Below are positions 27,030 through 35,895 of a stretch of 64,000 nt of DNA, piece after piece. The stretch's first letter is position 1, and each line of letters opens with the position of its first letter. A model generated the notes under the pieces. The model saw only the letters and a program-made list of their open reading frames with translations. It ran no database searches and was not told where the DNA came from. The position numbers and the translations under genes were made by a program. The stretch is from Bacteroidota bacterium (GTDB taxonomy: Bacteria; Bacteroidota; Rhodothermia; Balneolales; Balneolaceae). The DNA lies in the NCBI GenBank assembly GCA_009909035.1, contig JAAAOB010000036.1:1-64000 (forward strand), given 5' to 3'.

Positions 27030-28256
27030 TTGAAAAATATACTTTACCTGTCGCAATATTATCCGCCTGAAATCGGGGCCGGTGCCGTTCGAAGCGAAGT
27101 GATTACGAACTACCTGGCTGATGATGGATGGAGTGTGGATGTTGTGTGTGAAATCCCGAACTATCCCACCGGCAACGTTCCAAAATCGTATCGAAACCGG
27201 TGGGTATACCGGGAGAGCGTGAACGACAGCCTGACCATTAACCGGGTGTGGGTAAAAGCAAATCAGCGCCGGAATTTTTGGCAGCAGATCACCTTCTTTC
27301 TCTCCTTTATGGTGAGCAGTTTCCTGTTTATGGTGACTCATCCTAAATCCTATGATGTGGTTTACGTAACTTCACCGCCTATATTTGCGGCTATCTCCGG
27401 CTGTATCATTGCAAAACTATTTGGTGCCAAATTTGTTTTTGAAATCCGCGATATCTGGCCCGATTCGGTTGTAAACGAAGATGAGCTCAAAAAGAACACA
27501 CTGTTTGTCAGGCTGGGAAAATCGATCGAGCGATGGCTCTACAGGAAAGCCGATCTGCTGATACCCGTTACCGATGCATCCAGGGATATTATTACAGAGA
27601 GGTCATCAGATACCCCCTGCCATGTTATTCCGAACGGGGTAGACCTGACGCTTTTTAATCATAAACAAAACCCGGCGTCAGGTATTGATGAGTCGTATGA
27701 TCCGGAGAAGTTTCGAATAGGATATGTAGGTTCACTGGGGTTTATCCATGATCTTGAGACGCTCATACGGGCGGCCAAGCTTTGTGAGTCCGATAGCTCC
27801 ATGGAATTTATTATTGTGGGTGACAGCGGCCGGAACAACCGCCTGCAGTACCTGCTGGATGAGTACAACCCGGCAAATGTAACATGGGTCGGGCTAAAAG
27901 AGCATCGCCAAATACCGTATTATATCTCCTCATTTGATATTGCCGTGAACCCGGTCAACAACCGTTTTGCGCTGGAATCGATCGTGACAGTGAAATTTTA
28001 CGAGTACCTTGCCTGCGAAGTACCTGTCATTACATCAGCAAGAGGAGCCCTGCAGGCTATCGGAGAAGAGAGCGGCAGCGCCATCACGGTATCTCCCGGT
28101 GATCCAGACCTCCTGGCAGATGCAATTCGAAAATTGAAGGGGAATAAAAAGGCAAGAGCACGGCTTGCTAAACATTCGTACAAATTTGTAGAAGAGAACT
28201 ATGACCGCAAAAAAAATGCGGCTGAGCTTTCTGATATTCTAAAAAATCTGGGGTGA
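27030..28256 (+). CDS. Glycosyltransferase, GT4 family (WbuB-like)
   Basis: 408 residues, starting with TTG at 27030, 9 bp after the exporter gene, so co-translated. The N-terminal Rossmann domain has ILYLSQYYPPEIGAGAVRSE. The C-terminal domain has GYVGSLGFIHDLETLIRAA (donor-binding) and the acidic region NRFALESIVTVKFYEYLACE, the EX7E motif of GT4 enzymes. FEIRDIWPDSVV is typical of WbuB/WcaI-like enzymes. It adds a sugar to a lipid-linked repeat unit, by family; donor and acceptor are unknown. Confidence 0.88.
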   Translation: MKNILYLSQYYPPEIGAGAVRSEVITNYLADDGWSVDVVCEIPNYPTGNVPKSYRNRWVYRESVNDSLTINRVWVKANQRRNFWQQITFFLSFMVSSFLFMVTHPKSYDVVYVTSPPIFAAISGCIIAKLFGAKFVFEIRDIWPDSVVNEDELKKNTLFVRLGKSIERWLYRKADLLIPVTDASRDIITERSSDTPCHVIPNGVDLTLFNHKQNPASGIDESYDPEKFRIGYVGSLGFIHDLETLIRAAKLCESDSSMEFIIVGDSGRNNRLQYLLDEYNPANVTWVGLKEHRQIPYYISSFDIAVNPVNNRFALESIVTVKFYEYLACEVPVITSARGALQAIGEESGSAITVSPGDPDLLADAIRKLKGNKKARARLAKHSYKFVEENYDRKKNAAELSDILKNLG

Positions 28257-28263
28257 TTTCTTA

Positions 28264-28284
28264 CCAGGCAACCTGGGATTCTTT
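28264..28284. terminator. Weak hairpin between convergent genes
   Basis: ccagg (28264-28268) pairs with cctgg (28272-28276) across a 3-nt loop, then gattctttt. It lies in the 58-bp gap between the convergent genes ending at 28256 and 28315. The stem is short. Confidence 0.3.
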
Positions 28285-28314
28285 TCGCCGTTAAGATACT
28301 GTTATTTCAAAATT

Positions 28315-29754
28315 TTATGGGCTTTTTTGGGCAATACCGGCTTTCTCATCTCTCACCGGGGCCGTCAGATGGTAATGATGTATAATTATTAGGGCTATGT
28401 TCACATAAAGAGTGTTGTTTGTTAGAAATCTTGGGATGAACTGGTGGAAAACGAGATAACCGATAAGTGAGGCTAAAAGAGTTGTTGCAATGACCGTCTC
28501 CCAGTCGTTATTCCGACTATAGGTTAAATTTTGATGGGCCATACGTAAAAGGAAGAATAACAGCAGTCCAAATAAAAGGAGCCCAACCAGCCCAAGTTCA
28601 GCTAAAATCATATAGGTGATGTTGTGCGGTTCATTTACATCGAGCATTCCGTAGGCGGTATTTCTCTTCTCAAATTCAATGGGAAATGATCGGAATCCAA
28701 CTCCCAATAATGGATTGTCAATAAACATTCGAATAGCAACCTGGCCCAGCACAAGCCGCATTTTGGATGAGGCATCAACGTTACCGGAAAAAATATCAAG
28801 AATCCGATCAAAAACGCTGCCAAGCATCAAACGGATTTCCGGCACTGCTACCAGCAGAAGTAGAAACAGCCCACCTAAAGCCAAAAGAATTTTTGCGTTT
28901 CTGTAATGGTACATTATGAAAAACCCAATAAACACGATGGCTACCCAGGCACTCCTTGAATAGGTTGAAAGTGCTCCGCCTATCAGAACGATTAAGGTTA
29001 AAAAGGCCAGAATCCAAACCGATTTACGCGCATCTGAGTGCAGTATTGCTGTTGTGAAGGCTACAGGTATAAAAAAGAGAGTAGCAAAAAAATTTGGATC
29101 GGCATCACCTACGGCTCCGCGGCTTGCGATTCCGCGTCCCTCCAGCAAATAGTTCATGGCCGCAATTTCCGGATTCAACAGGCTCGTAACAGCAGAAGCG
29201 GCGGCAAGAAGAGTTCCAAAAACGGTTATTATAATCAACAAAACCGTAATCTGATGTGAGGTAAAGAGAAAGTTTATTAATAATAGGATAAAAAGGAAGA
29301 GCGCTGACATTCGGAATATTTCAAAAATGCCGGAGACGGGATTGGATGAATAGATAAGCGAAAAGAATAATAAGCCGATAAAGGCAGCCAACAGCATTTC
29401 GAAGCCGGTTAGCCTCATGTCAAAATCGTCCCTGATGAGCATATTCACACCGAATAGAAAAAGACCAAGCAGTAGCAGAACCTGGAAGGGCGTAATAGGG
29501 ATTCCGGACTCAAATGATGAGGACAGAACCCCGCCAACATAAATTGAGGAAACCAGTAAAATGGCGTAAAAGTATTGGTTCGTACTCGCTTTCCAAAATG
29601 CCAAAATTGCAAGGAGACTCAATGCCAGAACAACCAAAAAACGTTCATCCAGCCCTAAAAACGAAAGTACAAAGATTATGAAGAGGTATCCGGCCGCCCC
29701 CAGCAGAACTGCCATCCAGGCCGATTCTTCCAAAAAATGATTCCCCAGATTCAC
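28315..29754 (-). CDS. O-antigen ligase/polymerase family membrane protein (Wzy-like)
   Basis: 479 residues with about eleven to twelve predicted transmembrane segments, for example GYLFIIFVLSFLGLDERFLVV and WILAFLTLIVLIGGALSTYS. The Wzy_C/O-antigen ligase signature is in the large periplasmic loop and the following helix: STYSRSAWVAIVFIG and FIDNPLLGVGFRSFP, then EPHNITYMILAELGLVGLLLF (quoted in part). The H in PHN is the typical ligase histidine. It probably polymerises or ligates the exopolysaccharide. It ends 2 bp after the next gene's start region on the same strand, so wzz and wzy form one minus-strand unit. Confidence 0.88.
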   Translation of the reverse strand: MNLGNHFLEESAWMAVLLGAAGYLFIIFVLSFLGLDERFLVVLALSLLAILAFWKASTNQYFYAILLVSSIYVGGVLSSSFESGIPITPFQVLLLLGLFLFGVNMLIRDDFDMRLTGFEMLLAAFIGLLFFSLIYSSNPVSGIFEIFRMSALFLFILLLINFLFTSHQITVLLIIITVFGTLLAAASAVTSLLNPEIAAMNYLLEGRGIASRGAVGDADPNFFATLFFIPVAFTTAILHSDARKSVWILAFLTLIVLIGGALSTYSRSAWVAIVFIGFFIMYHYRNAKILLALGGLFLLLLVAVPEIRLMLGSVFDRILDIFSGNVDASSKMRLVLGQVAIRMFIDNPLLGVGFRSFPIEFEKRNTAYGMLDVNEPHNITYMILAELGLVGLLLFGLLLFFLLRMAHQNLTYSRNNDWETVIATTLLASLIGYLVFHQFIPRFLTNNTLYVNIALIIIHHYHLTAPVRDEKAGIAQKSP

Positions 29755-29756
29755 AT

Positions 29757-31004
29757 CTACTCTTTATTAAATGAAAGCTCTTTTTTGAGGGCTTGATACT
29801 TTTGATAGCTTTTAGAATTGTTATTCCTGCCCTTTCTCGTAAATTCAGCAAAACTTACATAAAAGAACGCCACAATAATGCTGAATAGAAATCCTGCTAT
29901 TGTTATTAGCGCCCTGCTCGGACTGTCTTTGTATGTTGGCCGTACAGGATCATCAATAATTTGCAGGCCTGAACTGGCTTCCTGGAGCATGATGCGCTGT
30001 TGTTCGTATTGTGGGTAGACAAGCTCATAAATTTTTTCCTGTACTTTAACCTCCCTGAATAAACGCAGGTATTGCAACCCAAGATCCGGCAGATCCATCA
30101 GAGGAGGAAAAATATCATCAACTCCCCCGTTCTCTTCCCGGAAAATTTGGCCATCGGTTGCCTCAGCATCCGTTTTCCGGATCAAATTTTGATATACCTC
30201 TTCAAGTTCATCTCGCTTGCTTTGAAGTTCACGCACGCGCGAGGCATCGTTATTCATTCCAGCTCGTGCAACGTTCAGCTGTACGTCGAGGGCTACCATA
30301 TTGGCTTTAACTTCACCGATTGTTTCGATCATAGACCTCAGTTGAGATTCCAACTCCAGAATTCCATACTTGTTTTGGAACTCCAATAATTCATTTTCCG
30401 CTGCCTGCATATCTTCTAAATTTTCGCGATACCGTCGTTCAAACATCTCAAATGATTTTTCGGTATTCGATTTGTTAATCTCCACCATGATCTCCTCGAG
30501 TTGATCTATATAGAACTGGGCTATCTCTTGAGCTCGCTCCGGATCTTTATCCAAATAGGACAGATCGATCGACACGATCGGGCTAAATCCAATTCCTCCC
30601 TCCCGGTTTTCAGTTATAATTGTATTTTCTGAGACTTTATCACGTAAATATTCGCGGATAGAGAGATCGTAAACCTCTTCAAGATTGAATTCCTCAATGA
30701 CCCGATCGATCATTGTTCTGCTTTGTAAGATGATCAGAGCTTGTTCAGATGATACACGATCTGAGAAATTAGGCATCTGGACAAAATCTCCAATCAAGCT
30801 GCTAAGCCCCCCGCCGGCGGAAACGTCATACTGGGTAAACTTTACAGAAGATTTATAGGTATGAGGCCAAAGCAGACTCACAATAAGTGCAACAAGGGTA
30901 ATTGAAACAATGATAAGAGTAATTTTACCTTTGTACTGAGCCGCAGTAAGTGTGAAGTCCAGCAAATTCACCGATTGTGAATTTTGTGTTTTTTGTTCCG
31001 GCAT
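29757..31004 (-). CDS. Chain-length determinant / GNVR-type polysaccharide co-polymerase (Wzz-like)
   Basis: 415 residues. Two transmembrane helices bracket a long coiled-coil region: TM1 near residues 31-48 (ITLIIVSITLVALIVSLLWP) and TM2 near 366-386 (ALITIAGFLFSIIVAFFYVS). The middle has helical ERRYRENLEDMQAAENELLEF and a GNVR-like tail with DDPVRPTYKDSPSRALI before TM2. No Walker motifs follow, so it is a Wzz without the fused tyrosine kinase; the C-terminal tail is short and basic. It controls polymer length with Wzy, by family. It is transcribed divergently from wzx. Confidence 0.9.
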   Translation of the reverse strand: MPEQKTQNSQSVNLLDFTLTAAQYKGKITLIIVSITLVALIVSLLWPHTYKSSVKFTQYDVSAGGGLSSLIGDFVQMPNFSDRVSSEQALIILQSRTMIDRVIEEFNLEEVYDLSIREYLRDKVSENTIITENREGGIGFSPIVSIDLSYLDKDPERAQEIAQFYIDQLEEIMVEINKSNTEKSFEMFERRYRENLEDMQAAENELLEFQNKYGILELESQLRSMIETIGEVKANMVALDVQLNVARAGMNNDASRVRELQSKRDELEEVYQNLIRKTDAEATDGQIFREENGGVDDIFPPLMDLPDLGLQYLRLFREVKVQEKIYELVYPQYEQQRIMLQEASSGLQIIDDPVRPTYKDSPSRALITIAGFLFSIIVAFFYVSFAEFTRKGRNNNSKSYQKYQALKKELSFNKE

Positions 31005-31100
31005 GAATAAAATTTATCAGGTGACAAATTCGATGTCTAAATGAGGTTCTTAATATAATTGATTTCATACAGAAAGTTTCAATTTCAATACGGTTTCGTC

Positions 31101-31139
31101 GTATCAATTTTGTGATACAAACCGGGATATGATTATACT
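31101..31139 (+). promoter_or_regulatory. Divergent promoter region with palindromic operator-like site
   Basis: gtatca (31101-31106) with tgatac (31113-31118) forms a perfect 6-bp inverted repeat, spacer attttg. It overlaps a sigma70-like promoter: ttgtga (31110-31115), 18 bp, tatact (31134-31139), placing the transcription start just before the TTG start of wzx. The 159-bp gap also serves the divergent wzz-wzy unit. Confidence 0.35.
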
Positions 31140-31163
31140 ATCTCGAATCGTAGGCTGACAACG

Positions 31164-32465
31164 TTGAAGGCATCAATTTTGAGTATTTGGAATCAAATTA
31201 TTAGGAGTACCTTTGTTCGTCAGGTATTGAGCCTTGGGTCGGGTGTAATTGTTGCTCATGCTATTACATTGGCTGTAAGCCCTCTCATTACCCGGATTTA
31301 TACACCTGAAGAATTTGGCTTGTTTTCGCTTTTTAATTCACTGGTAGTCGTATTAACACTCATTGCCACAGGAACGTATGAATATTCGATTGTGCTGCCC
31401 AAAGAAGATCGTGTCGCCGTCAGTCTTTTTAAAGTTTCCATCTGTTCCACACTTTTATTTACAGCCGGATGCTACCTTTTACTGTTCCCGGCCGCGCCCT
31501 ATGTATCGGATCTTACGGCTCTTTCAATTCCGTTTTTGATGCTCGTTCCGCTTGGGGTTTTATTTCACTCGGCTATGGGAAGCTTTACCTACTGGTTCAA
31601 TCGTAATGAGTATTTCGATGAATTTGCAAGGGCCAAAATTTCCATGGCAGGGGGCACGGGTCTTATTCAGCTTGGAATTGGCTTTGCCGGGGCTACGTCT
31701 GTGGGTCTGCTGATCGGGCTGATCGCCGGCCGGATATTTTCGGTGGGAACAATGGCAATTCAGAAAACAAATCAAATAAAACAATTATTTTGCCAATGGT
31801 CGAAAACGGACATGGTTAACGCCGCGTCAAAATACAGCGATCACCCGAAATTTGTGCTACTTTCAAGCCTTCTGAGCTCAGTGGCAATCGAGATACCGGT
31901 ATTTTTAATAACATCCCTATTTGGCAGCCAGGAGCTTGGATTTTACGGGCTGGCAATCCGGGTTCTGATGGCGCCGGTTACGTTGGTGAGTATGTCAGTA
32001 GGACACGTATATTTTCAAAAATTTGCAGCTCGGAAACATCAGGGAATGGAACTCGCCCCTTATATTCTCAAGCTGTGGAGCGTTCTTTTTTTGGTTGGAA
32101 TTGTTCCCTTTTCGCTGCTTTTTCTATTTAGCGAACAAGCCTTTTCTTTTATCTTTGGTGAAAGCTGGGTCGCTTCAGGAACAGTTGCTGCTATCTTATC
32201 GCCGATGCTATTTTTTATGTTTTTAACAAACCCAACAAGTAAATCACTTCTTGTGTTAGACAAGCAAAGGGTTATGCCTCTTTTCTCGGCCTCATTCCTG
32301 ATCGTCAGGTTGGGGACACTGCTAACCGGATATTACTATTTTGATTTTTTCACTGCACTTGTGATGATGGTTATCGGGCAGGTAGTTGTGTATGTCCTAC
32401 AGGGTATTTATATCCTAATAACCGCAAGGAAAAGGGATTTAGGTACTTCAAACAGACCCCTATGA
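31164..32465 (+). CDS. Polysaccharide flippase (Wzx-like, MATE/MVF superfamily)
   Basis: 433 residues with about twelve transmembrane segments. The N terminus VIVAHAITLAVSPLITRIYTPEEFGLFSLF is the classic Polysacc_synt pattern (quoted as two parts in the protein: the GSGVIVAHAI helix and ITRIYTPEEFGLF). It should flip lipid-linked repeat units across the inner membrane. The start is TTG at 31164. The 3' end overlaps the next gene by 4 bp (ATGA), so the two are translationally coupled. Its presence with Wzy and Wzz marks a Wzx/Wzy-dependent pathway. Confidence 0.9.
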   Translation: MKASILSIWNQIIRSTFVRQVLSLGSGVIVAHAITLAVSPLITRIYTPEEFGLFSLFNSLVVVLTLIATGTYEYSIVLPKEDRVAVSLFKVSICSTLLFTAGCYLLLFPAAPYVSDLTALSIPFLMLVPLGVLFHSAMGSFTYWFNRNEYFDEFARAKISMAGGTGLIQLGIGFAGATSVGLLIGLIAGRIFSVGTMAIQKTNQIKQLFCQWSKTDMVNAASKYSDHPKFVLLSSLLSSVAIEIPVFLITSLFGSQELGFYGLAIRVLMAPVTLVSMSVGHVYFQKFAARKHQGMELAPYILKLWSVLFLVGIVPFSLLFLFSEQAFSFIFGESWVASGTVAAILSPMLFFMFLTNPTSKSLLVLDKQRVMPLFSASFLIVRLGTLLTGYYYFDFFTALVMMVIGQVVVYVLQGIYILITARKRDLGTSNRPL

Positions 32466-33631
32466 TGATGAAAATATGGATCGTAACGCATACCTATCCT
32501 ACTGTTGAGCAGCCTTATTTACAACCATTCATTCGCGATCAGGTTAACGTTATATCGGCTATGGACAGCTATGAGGCTCGTGTCTTGGTAGCATCGCCAC
32601 TACTTGTACCATTTACCGGGCGGTGGAGAAGAAAGAGAAGCCGTCTGCTGGACTCTGAAATAGCGAGGAGATTTAGTTACCTATCCATCCCCAAGCGATT
32701 TTTGCCGGCCTTCACGGGTAGAAATCTGACCCATAAGCTTCTTCAAGAGCTTCCCGCTAAAAACAGCTTGGTTCATATACATTGGCTTTATCCAAATGCC
32801 CTTGCCGTACCTCAGTTGAAACAGGCCGGATACAGGACAATCATAAACGTTCATGGAACGGATTGGCACTCAACAAAGAATGATCCGAGATTTTCATCGC
32901 TTTTGAAGGATGTACTTACAAACAGTGATCTGATTATTGTTAGCGGCAACGAAATAAAAAATGAAATTTTAGAACGGTACCCGGAGCTTACCATCCACGT
33001 TAGCTATAATTATGTAGATACCACCCTTTTTCGATTTCCAGATGAATCCAGGAGAATCGAAGCGAAAAAGCAGTTGGGGTTTGATCCAGAAAAGCGGAAC
33101 ATCTTAACGATTGCAAATGTGCGTCCCGAAAAAGGGATCGATATCTACCTGGATGCAATCGCAAAAATCAATCGATCAGATATTTGCTTCCATCTTGTAG
33201 GTCAGCCGGCCAAAGGGTCCTATGCAGAATTGATCAAAGATAAATTAAAGGCGATTCCTTCCGGCATGGTGAAAATCCACTCACCATTACCACGAAATCA
33301 AATCCCGGCCTATTATTACGCAGCAGATGCGTATCTTTTGCCGAGTCGGTCAGAAGGATTTAATGTGTCGCTTCTTGAAGCGTTGGCAACGGGTCTACCC
33401 GTGGCGGCCACAGATACGGGAGGTGCGTCGCATGTATTACAAAACGAGAGGGGACGGCTGATGAAAGCCGGGAGCATACCGTCTGTCGTGGCTACAATTG
33501 AGAGGCTTATTGAAGAACCGTTGCCAGAACGGTCCATCAAATCGCGGAAATATATTATTGATAACTACAGCATGCAGAACTATTCAGATTTTCTGAGTAG
33601 TCTCTATTCCGAGTTCATGCATGGGTCATAA
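32462..33631 (+). CDS. Glycosyltransferase, GT4 family
   Basis: 389 residues. The N-terminal domain starts MKIWIVTHTYPTVEQPYLQP; LVHIHWLYPNALA and TIINVHGTDWHSTKND form the acceptor-side pocket. The C-terminal donor domain has ILTIANVRPEKGIDIYLDAIA and the GT4 acidic motif in YLLPSRSEGFNVSLLEALATGLPVAA (E-x7-E). The start overlaps wzx. It adds one sugar of the repeat unit; specificity is unknown. Confidence 0.9.
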   Translation: MMMKIWIVTHTYPTVEQPYLQPFIRDQVNVISAMDSYEARVLVASPLLVPFTGRWRRKRSRLLDSEIARRFSYLSIPKRFLPAFTGRNLTHKLLQELPAKNSLVHIHWLYPNALAVPQLKQAGYRTIINVHGTDWHSTKNDPRFSSLLKDVLTNSDLIIVSGNEIKNEILERYPELTIHVSYNYVDTTLFRFPDESRRIEAKKQLGFDPEKRNILTIANVRPEKGIDIYLDAIAKINRSDICFHLVGQPAKGSYAELIKDKLKAIPSGMVKIHSPLPRNQIPAYYYAADAYLLPSRSEGFNVSLLEALATGLPVAATDTGGASHVLQNERGRLMKAGSIPSVVATIERLIEEPLPERSIKSRKYIIDNYSMQNYSDFLSSLYSEFMHGS

Positions 33632-33674
33632 AAAAGTTGACCTCCACACTGTCATAATTTTTTTTTGAAAATAT

Positions 33675-34655
33675 ATGAGTACAATTACACTGCAAATCAG
33701 TACTGCGCCAACGGATGTGCAGTTCCTTAAACGGATGTTGAGGCATCAGCTGAAAACGGTGGGTGACCAGGTGGATCAGGTGGCCATAACCGCTGATATC
33801 AGGCCAAGTAAAAAAGGGCGTTTTTCATTTGATGAGAACCAGATAGCTCTATTCAAACAAATTCTGAAAGAGTTTTCTGCACAACATAACAGCATACAAG
33901 TTCATTACGTGGATTACGACAAGGAGACCGTTGGCCGCGTGGCGGAAGAGGTATGGAGCAGTGGTGATCTCCCGGTGAAAGACTATCGCGGCGGGCCGTT
34001 TTACAGCTACATTTATGGTTTGTACAGGGTAAAAACCGACTACGTTTTTCATCTCGATTCCGACATATTCCTGGGTGGTGGATCTCCTGCCTGGTGCGAT
34101 GAGGCCATTGAACTGCTGACAAATGATCCAAAGCTCGCTATTGTCAAACCACTCTCAGGCCCGCCAAAAAATGACGTGTCGGCACCTTTTCAGTCGGGAG
34201 AGCCGCTGAAACCATATCGCGACCACTCATCAGCGTATTACTCTGATAACTTTACCACCCGCATTTTTTTCACGGAAAAATCACGATTGACTCAGATTTT
34301 TAAGAATACATCTATAGAGAAGCCGGATATTCTGCGCTCTCTGATTGGGAAATGGCAGGGCAACCCGGCGGTGAGGGCACCGGAGCAGCTGCTGAGCAGG
34401 TATCTTTCCGGGACAGAATTTTGCCGGCTGGACTATCTCGGGACTGAACCGGGCCTTTGGGCCCTGCATCCGCCATTCCGATCAGAGGAGTTTTACAGTA
34501 AACTGGATGAGATCATTGAAGCTGTGGAAAAGAATAAAGTACCTGATGCGCAGCGGGGGCATTATGATATCAACCATGCATTTGTTGACTGGACCAGCGC
34601 GATCGATAATTTGCCGGTCTACAGGCGGAAGAAAGCCCGCCGGCGCTTTCAGTGA
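33675..34655 (+). CDS. Putative GT-A fold glycosyltransferase
   Basis: 326 residues, less typical than the other glycosyltransferases. The strand pattern MSTITLQISTAPTDVQFLKRM is GT2-like, and YVFHLDSDIFLGGG carries the DxD motif of GT-A enzymes. A following WCDEAIELLTNDPKLAIVKPLSG segment matches the canonical GT-A helix/strand after DxD. The C-terminal third is unusual, with FHYDINHAFVDWT-like and basic RRKKARRRFQ ends. Its place in the locus supports a sugar transferase role. It is followed by a repeat-rich, gene-free gap. Confidence 0.7.
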   Translation: MSTITLQISTAPTDVQFLKRMLRHQLKTVGDQVDQVAITADIRPSKKGRFSFDENQIALFKQILKEFSAQHNSIQVHYVDYDKETVGRVAEEVWSSGDLPVKDYRGGPFYSYIYGLYRVKTDYVFHLDSDIFLGGGSPAWCDEAIELLTNDPKLAIVKPLSGPPKNDVSAPFQSGEPLKPYRDHSSAYYSDNFTTRIFFTEKSRLTQIFKNTSIEKPDILRSLIGKWQGNPAVRAPEQLLSRYLSGTEFCRLDYLGTEPGLWALHPPFRSEEFYSKLDEIIEAVEKNKVPDAQRGHYDINHAFVDWTSAIDNLPVYRRKKARRRFQ

Positions 34656-34731
34656 CCGGCAACAACTAAAGGGATGACGGGCAGGCTTGCGCCCGCTTCG
34701 GGGCTTACGATTTCTCCTTCGATCCGGTACT

Positions 34732-35032
34732 CACGGGGCGCTGCCCCGTGCTGATGCTTCTGCCCCGTTGGGGCTGGGAATGGTTCCTTGCAACTATCAT
34801 CATAAGAATACAGAGCAGACTTTTTTCCGGAAATGTTGTGGGCAGTTCAAAACGATTCGGACCCAAAAAAGGATTGACGATTAAAAAATGTAAGGGACTA
34901 CCACATTTTGGCTCATTAAAGATTCAGGATAAACCATGTCCATATGCCCGCCCTGAAAGGGCCTTAGCAACAGCACAGGGCACCGCCCTGTGAACAAGCG
35001 TAACGCCGTGCAAAAGAAAGCCCGGAACGGGC
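34732..35032. repeat. Cluster of short G/C-rich palindromes (Bacteroidota-type interspersed repeat)
   Basis: Five hairpins are readable: cacgggg-cgctg-ccccgtg (34732-34750), gcccc-gtt-ggggc (34762-34774), gccct-gaa-agggc (34950-34962), cacagggc-acc-gccctgtg (34974-34992) and gcccg-gaa-cgggc (35020-35032). Short ORFs crossing this block are not convincing. I recall similar clusters with cagggcNNNgccctg in many Bacteroidota genomes; their function is not established. It fills the 414-bp gap between convergent glycosyltransferase genes. Confidence 0.7.
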
Positions 35033-35069
35033 GAGAGCCTTCCACTGAGCTCTGCAAATCAAACCGGGC

Positions 35070-35876
35070 TCAATCCCTGATTGTACACCTGTACGCTTTC
35101 TCGCCAAACCACTTGCCGATTAAAAAACGGCAAACCAGGCCGTAGAGCTTTACCCTCATCCTCATTTTAAAAAAAAATCCGACCTCCATGTATCGTTCAT
35201 TATGCTTCTTAAAAAGATGGGTTGCCCCACTAATCTTCTTATCAAAATTCAGGCTGATCTGGTTTTCTGATCGGTTTTTCCGGGTCAATACCTGATCTAC
35301 ATAGTCGATTGCACAAACCTCTGCGGCCCGGATAAACAGGTCGTATTCCTGGCTCGATTCCAGGGCTTCATCAAACCCGTCTATTTCATCAAAAACTGAT
35401 TTTTTGAACAACATGGCTTCCGTCCCGGCTACGGCAAATCCGGAAAGCATTTTTTTATAAATATTGCCCTGAACCTTGTTCTGCACCAATTTTTCTTTTC
35501 CCGACCGGCGATCCAGCAGATGGCAGGTGACCATACCAAGATTGGGGTCGTCTGATTCAAGAAACTTTTCAACCTGCAGCTTGATCTTGTTGGGATAAAG
35601 TTCATCATCATCATCCAGGAAATTGATGTACTCCCCGTTGGATGCTTTCAATCCCCGGTTCCGGGAATAGCAGGGCCCCCGGTTTGTCTTGTTTTTTAAA
35701 AACCGGACGGAAGGATATGTCTTTTCGAAAAGTTTGAGGTTTAATTCCGACCCATCATCCACTACAATAATTTCGAGGTTTTCATACGTCTGCCGAAGTG
35801 CAGACTCCAGGGCTCTCTCCAGGTGCTCTGGCCTGTTGTACGTGGGAATGACAATACTGACGAGTGGTGGGTTCAA
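35070..35876 (-). CDS. Glycosyltransferase, GT2 family
   Basis: 268 residues. The N terminus VSIVIPTYNRPEHLERALESAL (quoted in part) is the GT2 start, the nucleotide-binding strand is IIVVDDGSE, and the DxD motif is FLDDDDELYPNKI. The region SSQEYDLFIRAAE lies where the GT2 catalytic base and acceptor loop are expected. The transmembrane anchor seen in some relatives is absent; it is a soluble or peripheral enzyme. It is 20 bp downstream of the methyltransferase gene on the same strand, so they are one operon. Confidence 0.88.
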   Translation of the reverse strand: MNPPLVSIVIPTYNRPEHLERALESALRQTYENLEIIVVDDGSELNLKLFEKTYPSVRFLKNKTNRGPCYSRNRGLKASNGEYINFLDDDDELYPNKIKLQVEKFLESDDPNLGMVTCHLLDRRSGKEKLVQNKVQGNIYKKMLSGFAVAGTEAMLFKKSVFDEIDGFDEALESSQEYDLFIRAAEVCAIDYVDQVLTRKNRSENQISLNFDKKISGATHLFKKHNERYMEVGFFFKMRMRVKLYGLVCRFLIGKWFGEKAYRCTIRD

Positions 35877-35895
35877 CTCTTTTAGATTGTTTGGT

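Noticed and set aside
34687-34993. Short plus-strand ORFs in the palindrome cluster
   Set aside because: They run through GC hairpins of a dispersed repeat and have no domain.
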